Source of the DNA: Treponema sp.
GTDB lineage: Bacteria > Spirochaetota > Spirochaetia > Treponematales > Breznakiellaceae
Reading direction: 5' to 3'
DNA: 5,206 nucleotides
Assembly: GCA_031266695.1 (NCBI GenBank)
Contig: JAISAK010000248.1
Coordinates: 1 to 5,206 of the forward strand
This document shows positions 1 through 5,206 of the stretch, piece by piece (within the stretch, counting starts at the first letter, position 1; every line of letters begins with the position of its first letter). The notes below the pieces were generated by a model. That model searched no databases, had not been told where the DNA came from, and was given only the letters and a program-made list of their open reading frames with translations. The position numbers and the translations under genes were made by a program.

Positions 1-13
1 TTTATGTATTGAT

Positions 14-36
14 AAAAAAATTCGCCCTAAAGGGCG
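14..36 (-). terminator. Leftward-facing intrinsic terminator-like hairpin
   Basis: Read on the - strand, a 5-bp GC-rich stem (CGCCC/GGGCG, + strand 23-27 and 32-36) closes a 4-nt loop and is followed by AATTTTTTT (complement of 14-22). This is the classic layout of a rho-independent terminator for a transcript running leftward. On the + strand the stem is followed by GGGTATT, without a T-run, so it would not stop rightward transcription well. No protein-coding gene on the - strand lies immediately to its right in this window, so what it terminates is unclear. The stem is short, which limits confidence. Confidence 0.5.
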
Positions 37-60
37 GGGTATTAAACCCTCAACACGAAT

Positions 61-109
61 AAACCTACAAAAATGTTTTTTTGTGTATATAAAATCTACA
101 AATATGTAT
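61..109. repeat. Direct repeat, 18 bp, 31-bp period (candidate operator)
   Basis: Positions 61-78 and 92-109 match at 15 of 18 positions; the shared core is CTACAAAxATGT. The period of 31 bp is close to three helical turns, so both copies would face the same side of the DNA. AraC-family proteins typically contact two direct-repeat half-sites in phase, so this is a reasonable operator candidate for the regulator at 4526-5206 or a relative. The repeat itself is seen directly; the binding role is inference. AT-rich composition raises the chance of a coincidental match, but the run of identical CTACAAA makes that less likely. Confidence 0.45.
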
Positions 110-136
110 GCAATACAGGTGAGGATCGCGTATAAG
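108..136 (+). promoter_or_regulatory. Possible activator-dependent promoter of the operon
   Basis: A -10-like TATAAG (131-136, 5 of 6 consensus bases) lies 17 bp downstream of a poor -35-like ATGCAA (108-113, 3 of 6). The poor -35 overlaps the end of the second copy of the 31-bp-period direct repeat. That is the arrangement expected of a promoter needing an AraC-type activator bound at its -35. Transcription would start near 143, leaving a leader of about 175 nt before the first start codon. A second -10-like TATATT at 279-284 is nearer the gene but has no matching -35 at normal spacing. Confidence 0.3.
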
Positions 137-202
137 AAAAATTTTCTATCTGATTTTTTACCGGGAAATAAGATAAAACAATTTTGCTATAGGGCGCCCA
201 GC

Positions 203-228
203 GGCGAACCGGAGGTTCGAAGCCTCGG
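203..228 (+). other. Two overlapping, mutually exclusive leader hairpins
   Basis: Hairpin A pairs CGAACC (205-210) with GGTTCG (214-219) around a 3-nt loop. Hairpin B pairs 209-215 with 223-228 (CC-bulged G-GAGG with CCTCGG) around the 7-nt loop TTCGAAG. They share bases 209-219, so only one can form in the RNA at a time. A perfect GGGCGCCC palindrome lies just upstream at 192-199. No T-run follows either hairpin, so this is not a simple attenuator. The structures are seen in the sequence; a switching role is speculation. Confidence 0.3.
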
Positions 229-253
229 ATTATGTGGATTACACGGACTACTT
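227..253. repeat. Three 9-bp tandem units in the leader
   Basis: GGATTATGT, GGATTACAC and GGACTACTT follow one another at 227-235, 236-244 and 245-253, with a more degenerate fourth unit possible at 254-262 that runs into the second TTACCGGGAAAT copy. The shared pattern is GGAyTAynn. It may be a slipped short tandem duplication with no function. Confidence 0.3.
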
Positions 254-307
254 GATCATTACCGGGAAATAAAACAATTATATTGGTAAATAACGGAGAA
301 TTTTTTC

Positions 308-314
308 AAGGAGG
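308..314 (+). promoter_or_regulatory. Strong ribosome binding site fixing a GTG start
   Basis: AAGGAGG lies 5 nt before the GTG at 320. The reading frame is closed upstream by TAA at 287-289 and no ATG occurs between that stop and 320. The GTG is therefore the only reasonable start for the first gene, and its near-consensus ribosome site offsets the weaker start codon. Confidence 0.85.
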
Positions 315-319
315 AACCT

Positions 320-1576
320 GTGACGCGGAACGATCTTGTTATTAAAAATATCGGCATCCTTGTAAGCGGCGATCTTGAAGAGGGCATAATCAGGGACGCC
401 GATACCCTTGTAGTCCGTAAAGGCTTAATCGCCGGATTCGGCAGGGAGCCGGAGCTTGATCTTACCGGCATTGATCTGGTAGTCGACGCCGACGGACAGA
501 CGGTCTGTCCCGGACTTATCGACTGCCATATTCACAATACCCTGGACGATTACGCGCCCCAGCGCGGGGCCGTGGGAACCTACTCGGACGCCCTTTTTTA
601 CGGAACCACTACCATGATCTCCGAAGGCGAGCAGGGGCCGGGCTGGCCGCGTTTTTACGACGACGCCATAGGCTGCAAGGCCGCCGCCATACTTTCCAAG
701 CGGGTCTTTGATCGTTTCCGGCCGGGCGGCGCCCTTAAATTTCACGGCGGCGCGCTGGTGCTGGTTCACGGCTTAACCGAAGCGGACTTTAAGGAAATGC
801 ACGACGCCGGGGTCTGGCTTATCGCGGAGATAGGCGGCGGGGGCCTTTCCGATCCCGCCGAAGTCGCCCCCATGCTTGAGTGGGCAAAGAAATACAAGTT
901 CTTCTATTCCATTCATCTGGCGCCGCCTTCGATTCCCGGTTCCTCCTGGGTAACCAGCGACATGATCCTGAAATTCCAGCCCCACAAGGTGGCCCATACT
1001 AACGGCGGTTCCACCGCGGTTTCATTTGATCATATCGAAAAGCTGATGGAGGAAAGCGAAATACCCCTTGAACTGGTTGTCAACGGCAACTTTGTCAATT
1101 TCAATAAAATCCTGCGCAGGCTTGATGAAAAAAAGCAGCTCCGCCGTGTCGTCTTCGGCAGCGACGCGCCGACCGGCCAGGCTTCTCTCCCGGGCGCCAT
1201 AAACCGGGCAATTGTAAAGGCTTCCGCCCTGAACGATATTCCCGCCTGGAAAGCCATAGCCATGGCCACCGGTAACAGCGCCGATCTCTACGGCCTTAAT
1301 ACCGGAAAAATCGAAGTAGGGAGGGAAGCCGATATTCAGGTTATAGACTGTCCCCCGGGCTCTGTCGGCAAGGACGCGCTCGCGGCAATAGAGAACGGCG
1401 ACCCTTTCGGTAATTCACTGGTTATTGTGGACGGCCGCGTCATAGCCTACCGCGGCAGGGACTCCCGCCCTACCGCCCGTTTCTGCAAAATCAACGGCGA
1501 GAAATCCTATGTTTCGGGCATTACCGAGCATCTGTTTTTCCCGCCCCAGCTTGCCCGCCATTACGAGAGTTTCTGA
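320..1576 (+). CDS. Enamidase-like amidohydrolase, metal-dependent
   Basis: Cytoplasmic amidohydrolase-superfamily enzyme of 418 residues with no signal peptide or membrane segment. From memory, without an alignment, it resembles the enamidase of nicotinate fermentation (Eubacterium barkeri Ena), which opens and deaminates 6-oxo-tetrahydronicotinate to 2-formylglutarate. Shared stretches include NIGxxVSGD near the N-terminus, DYAP (77-80), FHGGA (141-145), SIPGSS (204-209), and ATGNSADLYGLNTG (316-329) before the C-terminal beta-sandwich strand EADIQVID (336-343). Likely metal ligands are H70 and H72 of the HxH motif, H199, H226 and D282 (FGSDAP). E170 stands where a bridging acid is plausible. 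The active-site loop after H199 (LAPP) differs from the TGG I recall in Ena, and a tail of about 25 residues follows the usual end, so substrate identity is open. It is first in the operon, with the stop 1 nt before the next start. The family is secure; the exact reaction is not. Confidence 0.8.
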   Translation: MTRNDLVIKNIGILVSGDLEEGIIRDADTLVVRKGLIAGFGREPELDLTGIDLVVDADGQTVCPGLIDCHIHNTLDDYAPQRGAVGTYSDALFYGTTTMISEGEQGPGWPRFYDDAIGCKAAAILSKRVFDRFRPGGALKFHGGALVLVHGLTEADFKEMHDAGVWLIAEIGGGGLSDPAEVAPMLEWAKKYKFFYSIHLAPPSIPGSSWVTSDMILKFQPHKVAHTNGGSTAVSFDHIEKLMEESEIPLELVVNGNFVNFNKILRRLDEKKQLRRVVFGSDAPTGQASLPGAINRAIVKASALNDIPAWKAIAMATGNSADLYGLNTGKIEVGREADIQVIDCPPGSVGKDALAAIENGDPFGNSLVIVDGRVIAYRGRDSRPTARFCKINGEKSYVSGITEHLFFPPQLARHYESF

Positions 1577-1577
1577 T

Positions 1578-2951
1578 ATGGCGGCGCTGCTTATCAAAAA
1601 CGCCGACGCCGTTGTAACGGCGGACGACGGAGATCGGGTTTTCCGGAACGCGGACATTCTGGTCAGGGACGGGGTAATTGCCGAAATCGGGGAAAATATT
1701 TCCGCCCCCGGGGAAAAAACCCTGGACGCCCGGGGCTGCTGGATTTACCCCGGCCTGGTCAATACCCATCACCACCTGTATCAGACTTTTACCCGCAACC
1801 TCCCCATGGTGCAGAAGATGGAACTCTTTCCCTGGCTTCTTGCCCTGTACGAAATATGGCGGGGGCTGGACGATGAGGCGGTGTATTACAGCTCCCTTAC
1901 GGGCATGGGGGAACTGATAAAATACGGCTGTACCACGATTATGGATCATCATTACGTCTTTCCGCGGGGAAGGGAAAACAATTTTATCGGTATGCAGTTT
2001 GAAGCCGCCGGAGCTTTGGGAACGCGTTTCTGCGCCTCCCGGGGCAGCATGTCCCGGGGCAGGAAAGACGGCGGCCTTCCGCCGGACGATCTTGTCCAGG
2101 AGGTGGATCATATTCTCAATGACTGTGTGAAGCTGGTTCAGAAATACAATGATCCCTCTCCGCTGTCCTTCCGGCAGGTAGTGCTCGCGCCCTGCTCCCC
2201 CTTCAGCGTAACGGAGGCCCTGTTAAAGGAGACTTCCGCGCTTGCCCGCAGGCTGAATGTACGAATGCACACCCACCTGTGCGAAACCAAAGACGAAGAG
2301 AACTACTGCCTTGAAAAGGTAAATATGCGTCCCCTTGCTTACATGGAAAGCTGCGGCTGGCTTGGGGAAGATGTCTGGTACGCCCACGGCATTCACTTTA
2401 ACGATGAAGAGCTTGCCCTCCTTGCCAAAACCAAAACCGGCGTAGCCCATTGTCCGGTTTCAAACATGAAGCTTTCTTCCGGGGTGTGCCGGGTACCGGA
2501 AATGCTTGAGCTTGGGGTTCCCCTGGGGCTTGCCGTGGACGGCAGCGCCAGCAACGACTGTTCCAATCTTCTTGCGGAGATACGCGCCGCCTACCTCCTG
2601 CACCGGCTTTCCCGAAGCGGGAAAGCGCCGGCCGGCTACGACTTCCTTAAAATGGCTACAAGGGGAAGCGCCGCCCTGCTGGGCAGGAACGACATCGGCT
2701 GTCTGACGCCGGGCAGAGCGGCGGATATGTTTGCCCTGGACATTGATCTCCTTGAACTTTCCGGGGCGCTTCTTGACCCGATGAACATGCCCGGAACGGT
2801 CGGTTATTCCCGGCCCGCCCGGTGGGTAATGGCGGGGGGCAAAATTATAGCCGAAAAAGGCGTCCTTGCCGGCATTGACGAGGCGGAAGTACGAAAAAAA
2901 GCGGGGGCCTGCGTAAAGTCCCTGCTGCAAAGGGCAGGGATTGCCTGTTAG
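1578..2951 (+). CDS. Amidohydrolase, 8-oxoguanine deaminase-like
   Basis: Cytoplasmic 457-residue amidohydrolase of the SsnA/TRZ-ATZ deaminase group (COG0402). Such enzymes hydrolytically remove an amino or other leaving group from a purine, pterin, triazine or similar ring using one metal ion. Features visible are the metal pair H64/H66 (VNTHHHLYQT), HTHLCE (231-236) giving metal ligand H233 and catalytic E236, AHGIHF with H270, HCPVSNMKL (291-299), and VDGSASND with D321. The segments ELFPWLLALY (82-91), DHHYVFP (123-129), RGSMSRG (155-161) and APCSPFSVTE (204-213) match what I recall of the 8-oxoguanine deaminase Pa0142 of Pseudomonas. Related functions (guanine, isoxanthopterin or s-triazine deamination) cannot be excluded. 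I chose the ATG at 1578, which starts MAALLIKNAD as family members do. A longer reading from 1509 would only overlap the previous gene. It starts 1 nt after the upstream stop with a weak GAGAG site, suggesting translational coupling. Confidence 0.85.
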   Translation: MAALLIKNADAVVTADDGDRVFRNADILVRDGVIAEIGENISAPGEKTLDARGCWIYPGLVNTHHHLYQTFTRNLPMVQKMELFPWLLALYEIWRGLDDEAVYYSSLTGMGELIKYGCTTIMDHHYVFPRGRENNFIGMQFEAAGALGTRFCASRGSMSRGRKDGGLPPDDLVQEVDHILNDCVKLVQKYNDPSPLSFRQVVLAPCSPFSVTEALLKETSALARRLNVRMHTHLCETKDEENYCLEKVNMRPLAYMESCGWLGEDVWYAHGIHFNDEELALLAKTKTGVAHCPVSNMKLSSGVCRVPEMLELGVPLGLAVDGSASNDCSNLLAEIRAAYLLHRLSRSGKAPAGYDFLKMATRGSAALLGRNDIGCLTPGRAADMFALDIDLLELSGALLDPMNMPGTVGYSRPARWVMAGGKIIAEKGVLAGIDEAEVRKKAGACVKSLLQRAGIAC

Positions 2952-2976
2952 CCATTATGGCGCAAAGGGGTGAATT

Positions 2977-4482
2977 ATGCTTATACAACAGTTACTTACC
3001 GACAACGCGTTCCGGAGGCCCGACAAAACCGCCTTTAACTGGGTAGAAAGGGAAAAGAGCATGACCTTTGCGGAAGCGGTAAAGGCCATGGAAAAAACCG
3101 CCGGATATCTTTACCACCTGGGAGTACGCAAGGGCGGCCGGGTGACAATTTTTGCTCATAACGGACTTGATTATGTGTACACAATGTTCGGCTGTTTCCG
3201 CCTGGGCGCCATAGCCGCTCTTGTGAATGTAAAATTCGCCGCGTCCCTGGATTACTACCTCCACGATCATACGCCCGCCCTGGTGGTATATACCCACGAT
3301 ATGGGCGATATAGTGCGGAAGGCCGCAGGGGCCCTTGAAAAAAAACCCATTCTGGTTTGTATTGACGGAAAGCAGGACGGCGCCGAAAGCCTGCCCGAAA
3401 TGCTGGACGCGGATTTTACCCCTCCGCCCGACCCCGGCGATGAAAACGCCGTCGCGCATCTTTCCTACACGTCCGGCACTACCGGCCTTTCCAAGGGGGC
3501 CTGCCTTGCCCACGAGCCGACCATGCGGGCAACCAACTGCATCGCCGAGCGCCTGCGCCTCAGCCACCGGGATATTTCCCTGGGGCCCACCGCCCTGTCC
3601 AGCTCTTTCCACCTTGTCGGGAATCTTATGCCCCCCCTGCACCGGGGCATGACGGTAAACATAATGAGTACATGGTCGCAGGAAAGCGGTTTTGACGCGC
3701 TGGAAAAAAACAATGCCACCTATTTTGTTTCCAACGCTACGCTGCTTGCGGACATACTGGCGGAGTCCCGCGGGCGCGGCAGGCCGCCCAAAGGCCTGCG
3801 GCTGGGACTTTCCGGCGGCGGGCCGGTGCCGCTGGCGCTGAAAAAAGCCTGGCGGGACGAATTAAAGCTCCCCCTGGTGGAAAGTTACGGGCAGAGCGAG
3901 CTTGGCGGTTTTGTCGGCCTTGGCCTGCCGGATTTACTGCCGGACGACGAACTTGCGCCGGTGGGCAGACCCCTTCCCGACAAAAACGTGCGCATCTTCA
4001 ACGAAAAGGAAGAAGAGGTTCCGCCCGGCGAGTTAGGCGAAATATGCCTTGCCGGGGGCTTTATGGCAGGGTACTGGAACAGGCCCGAACAGACCGCCCG
4101 AACCCTGCGGAACGGATTTCTGCATACAGGCGACGCGGGAACCATGAGCGTTGACGGTCTTGTAACCATGCGGGGCCGTTTCAGCGAGCTGATTGTCGTC
4201 GCGGGGAAAACATGGTTTCCCCGGGATGTGGAAGAATTGCTTGCCGCGCAAGAGGGGGTGCGCGAAGCGGCGCTTGTAGGCTTTCCCGACTCCGGCCCGG
4301 GCCAGAAGCCTGTCGCCTTTTACTCAGGCGATCCGAATTTGGACAAGGAAAGCATGAAGCAAGCCATGTCCGCCCAAACCGATTACGATCTTTCGGCGCT
4401 GGATATCAGGCACATAGACGCCTTCCCCATGACGCCGACAGGAAAAATCGCCAAGGCGGATCTCAAGGCAATGTACGTGTAA
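2977..4482 (+). CDS. Class I adenylate-forming acyl/aryl-CoA ligase
   Basis: A 501-residue soluble AMP-binding enzyme that should activate a carboxylic acid with ATP to an acyl-adenylate and transfer it to coenzyme A. The core motifs are present in order: P-loop YTSGTTGLSKGA (164-175), ESYGQSELGG (302-311, with E308 in the usual YGxTE position), HTGD (383-386), the hinge region GRFSELIVVAGK (400-411), and the C-terminal PTGKIAKADL (487-496) whose K490 is the expected catalytic lysine. Length fits stand-alone CoA ligases; there is no carrier-protein or condensation domain. N-terminal text such as LGVRKGGRV (48-56) and GAIAALVN (77-84) resembles medium-chain, carnitine-type and aryl-CoA ligases, but I cannot assign the acid. 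Start: ATG at 2977 behind AAAGGGGTG (2964-2972), 25 nt after the previous stop, so very probably co-transcribed. In context it may activate the ring-opened acid made by the two upstream hydrolases; this is inference. Confidence 0.85.
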   Translation: MLIQQLLTDNAFRRPDKTAFNWVEREKSMTFAEAVKAMEKTAGYLYHLGVRKGGRVTIFAHNGLDYVYTMFGCFRLGAIAALVNVKFAASLDYYLHDHTPALVVYTHDMGDIVRKAAGALEKKPILVCIDGKQDGAESLPEMLDADFTPPPDPGDENAVAHLSYTSGTTGLSKGACLAHEPTMRATNCIAERLRLSHRDISLGPTALSSSFHLVGNLMPPLHRGMTVNIMSTWSQESGFDALEKNNATYFVSNATLLADILAESRGRGRPPKGLRLGLSGGGPVPLALKKAWRDELKLPLVESYGQSELGGFVGLGLPDLLPDDELAPVGRPLPDKNVRIFNEKEEEVPPGELGEICLAGGFMAGYWNRPEQTARTLRNGFLHTGDAGTMSVDGLVTMRGRFSELIVVAGKTWFPRDVEELLAAQEGVREAALVGFPDSGPGQKPVAFYSGDPNLDKESMKQAMSAQTDYDLSALDIRHIDAFPMTPTGKIAKADLKAMYV

Positions 4483-4506
4483 GACTGCGCAGAAATAACA
4501 TGGCCA

Positions 4507-4521
4507 AAGGGGCCTCCCCTT
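4507..4521. terminator. Small hairpin between convergent genes
   Basis: AAGGGG (4507-4512) and CCCCTT (4516-4521) form a perfect 6-bp stem with a 3-nt loop in the 43-nt gap between the ligase stop and the regulator stop. It could serve transcripts from both sides. No T-run follows on the + strand and only a weak one (TGTTATTT) on the - strand, so efficient intrinsic termination is doubtful. A perfect CTGCGCAG palindrome is at 4485-4492. Confidence 0.25.
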
Positions 4522-4525
4522 CCGG

Positions 4526-5206
4526 TCAAGTCGGCTTTCGCCGTTTTTGGGTGAATTTGGCGCGGTATTGGGAAAGGGAAATGCCCTCATATTCCTTGAA
4601 TAATTTATAGAGTACCCGGGATGAGGTAAAACCTACCATCTCCGCTATTGTCTCAATGGAAAGCTCCGTTTCAAACAGATAAATTTTGGCATACTCAATT
4701 CGAAGCCGGCTTAGATTTTTCATAAAGGTAGTGCCAAACATGGTTTGATAGGTCCGGTTTACGTGCCGCGGGGAGATATTTAAATATTGGGCAATGCTCT
4801 CAAGGGATATCGCTTCCTGATAATGCTTGTGGATATATTTGGTCGCTTCCATCGCCAAATTGAGCTTTCCCGCCGGTACAAGATCCTGCGTTTTCTGCCT
4901 CCCGTTAATTTGGCGCAATACTTCGATAAAAAAGCGAAAAAAAGCGGTACAGAGACAGGTATTCCAGCCGAGGGCTTTATGTTCCTGTTCCCATAAAATC
5001 TGATCCGGCAGTTGTTTGTCCGAAAACTGTCCGGAGGTTACAACATAACCGTCTTTTGATATCCTCTGAAGTATGGTTTTTATGTCCACCCATTCAAGCT
5101 CACCGTCCGGCCCCTTCATGCCCTTTGGCTTAAACGTAACAAAATCAAAGAGCATGGAAAAATATCTTTTTTTCTGGGCGGGGTTGTAAAATATATGATG
5201 TTTTAT
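4526..5206 (-). CDS. AraC/XylS-family transcriptional regulator (5' end missing)
   Basis: Partial DNA-binding regulator. The frame stays open to the window edge, giving 226 visible residues, so the ATG at 5155 is probably internal and the true start lies beyond 5206. The C-terminal about 100 residues form the two helix-turn-helix motifs of the AraC type: SLESIAQYLNISPRHVNRTY (about 4804-4745) and SIETIAEMVGFTSSRVLYKL (about 4660-4601), the second followed by the family's FxxxxGISLSQYR ending. The visible upstream part, reading YNPAQKKRYFSMLFDFVTF at the junction, looks like the end of an AraC-type cupin sensing domain followed by a helical linker, but the ligand pocket is out of view. It converges on the catabolic operon with a 43-nt gap. 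Its base composition is clearly poorer in GC than the operon. Control of the operon is plausible by proximity but not shown. Confidence 0.85.
   Translation of the reverse strand: MKHHIFYNPAQKKRYFSMLFDFVTFKPKGMKGPDGELEWVDIKTILQRISKDGYVVTSGQFSDKQLPDQILWEQEHKALGWNTCLCTAFFRFFIEVLRQINGRQKTQDLVPAGKLNLAMEATKYIHKHYQEAISLESIAQYLNISPRHVNRTYQTMFGTTFMKNLSRLRIEYAKIYLFETELSIETIAEMVGFTSSRVLYKLFKEYEGISLSQYRAKFTQKRRKPT

Larger units (their letters stand above)
158..279. repeat. Pair of near-identical repeats 101 bp apart
   Basis: TTACCGGGAAAT occurs at 158-169 and again at 259-270. In both places AAAACAATT follows, after an extra AAGAT in the first copy (175-183) and directly in the second (271-279). TGAT also precedes both. 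The core TTaCCGGgAA is a near-palindrome centred on CCGG with one mismatched pair, which suggests a dimeric protein site. The 5-bp indel breaks any shared reading frame, so the conservation is at the DNA or RNA level rather than protein. The second copy ends 28 bases before the ribosome site of the first gene. Confidence 0.5.
37..319 (+). promoter_or_regulatory. Non-coding AT-rich leader of the operon
   Basis: There is no convincing gene between the left edge and 320. The stretch is very AT-rich up to about 190, then turns GC-rich for about 40 bases (191-228) and AT-rich again. It carries several ordered elements listed separately: an 18-bp direct repeat with 31-bp period, a possible promoter, a second repeat pair, overlapping hairpins and a 9-bp tandem repeat. 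A 13-bp palindrome, AGAAAA-A-TTTTCT, sits at 135-147. A GTG-started reading frame at 83-289 has no ribosome site and no recognisable protein character, and I treat it as chance. An in-frame stop (287-289) precedes the first gene, so the leader is not a coding extension of it. Confidence 0.6.

Noticed and set aside
205..228. tRNA T-arm-like segment (GAGG-TTCGAAG-CCTC)
   Set aside because: Only a T-loop look-alike: the outer stem pair is mismatched, no matching acceptor strand, anticodon arm or CCA is found at the right distances.
83..289. 68-residue reading frame starting with GTG in the leader
   Set aside because: No ribosome site before the GTG or the internal ATG at 104, no recognisable protein features, and it spans DNA-level repeats that differ by a frame-breaking 5 bp.
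1509..1577. N-terminal extension of the second amidohydrolase by 23 residues
   Set aside because: It overlaps the end of the first gene in another frame; family members begin at the LIKNAD strand, which the ATG at 1578 provides.
1521..2111. Long antisense reading frames opposite the operon (also 425-769, 2460-2930, 2992-3642)
   Set aside because: Shadows of GC-biased codons; proline/glycine/arginine-rich, no domain character, no ribosome sites, while the + strand frames carry complete enzyme motifs.
2957..2979. Alternative ATG at 2957 for the CoA ligase
   Set aside because: It is out of frame with the ligase (20 nt upstream) and lies before the ribosome site at 2964-2972.
4212..4610. 132-residue + strand frame across the ligase end and into the regulator
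   Set aside because: Out of frame with the ligase, arginine-rich low-information protein overlapping two real genes.
4526..5155. Treating the regulator as a complete 209-residue protein starting at 5155
   Set aside because: The frame stays open through 5206 with cupin-like text upstream (YNPAQKKRYFS), so the gene is cut by the window edge.

Overview
The window holds one complete three-gene operon on the + strand (320-4482) and the 3' part of a converging AraC-family regulator on the - strand (4526-5206, cut by the window edge). About 320 bases of AT-rich, repeat-bearing leader lie upstream of the operon. No mobile element, CRISPR array, rRNA or credible tRNA was seen. The operon is GC-rich (one 60-base line at 3781-3840 counts 47 G+C). 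The leader and regulator are much poorer in GC (the line at 4681-4740 counts 22 G+C). The host is bacterial, with good AAGGAGG-type ribosome sites. The best-matching enzyme family for gene 1 comes from nicotinate-fermenting anaerobes, so an anaerobic, perhaps gut-associated bacterium (Clostridia or a treponeme-like spirochaete) is my guess. That guess is weak.

Layout. 1-319: a leftward-pointing terminator-like hairpin, an 18-bp direct repeat with 31-bp period, a possible promoter whose -35 touches the second repeat copy, a second pair of repeats 101 bp apart, two overlapping (mutually exclusive) hairpins, and a short 9-bp tandem repeat. 320-1576: enamidase-like amidohydrolase. 1578-2951: amidohydrolase of the 8-oxoguanine deaminase type. 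2977-4482: class I adenylate-forming acyl/aryl-CoA ligase. 4483-4525: short convergent gap with a small hairpin. 4526-5206 (-): AraC/XylS-type DNA-binding regulator.

Working together (inference): the spacing of 1 nt and 25 nt makes the three enzymes one transcription unit. One amidohydrolase type removes an amino group from an aromatic N-heterocycle. The other opens a cyclic enamide/lactam to a carboxylate. The ligase could then activate a carboxylate as a CoA thioester. This reads as a compact module for degrading or salvaging an N-heterocycle (purine-, pterin- or pyridine-like). The substrate is not determined by the sequence, and none of the known downstream nicotinate-fermentation genes is in view. 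The AraC-type protein is a natural candidate regulator, with the 31-bp-period repeat as a candidate operator.
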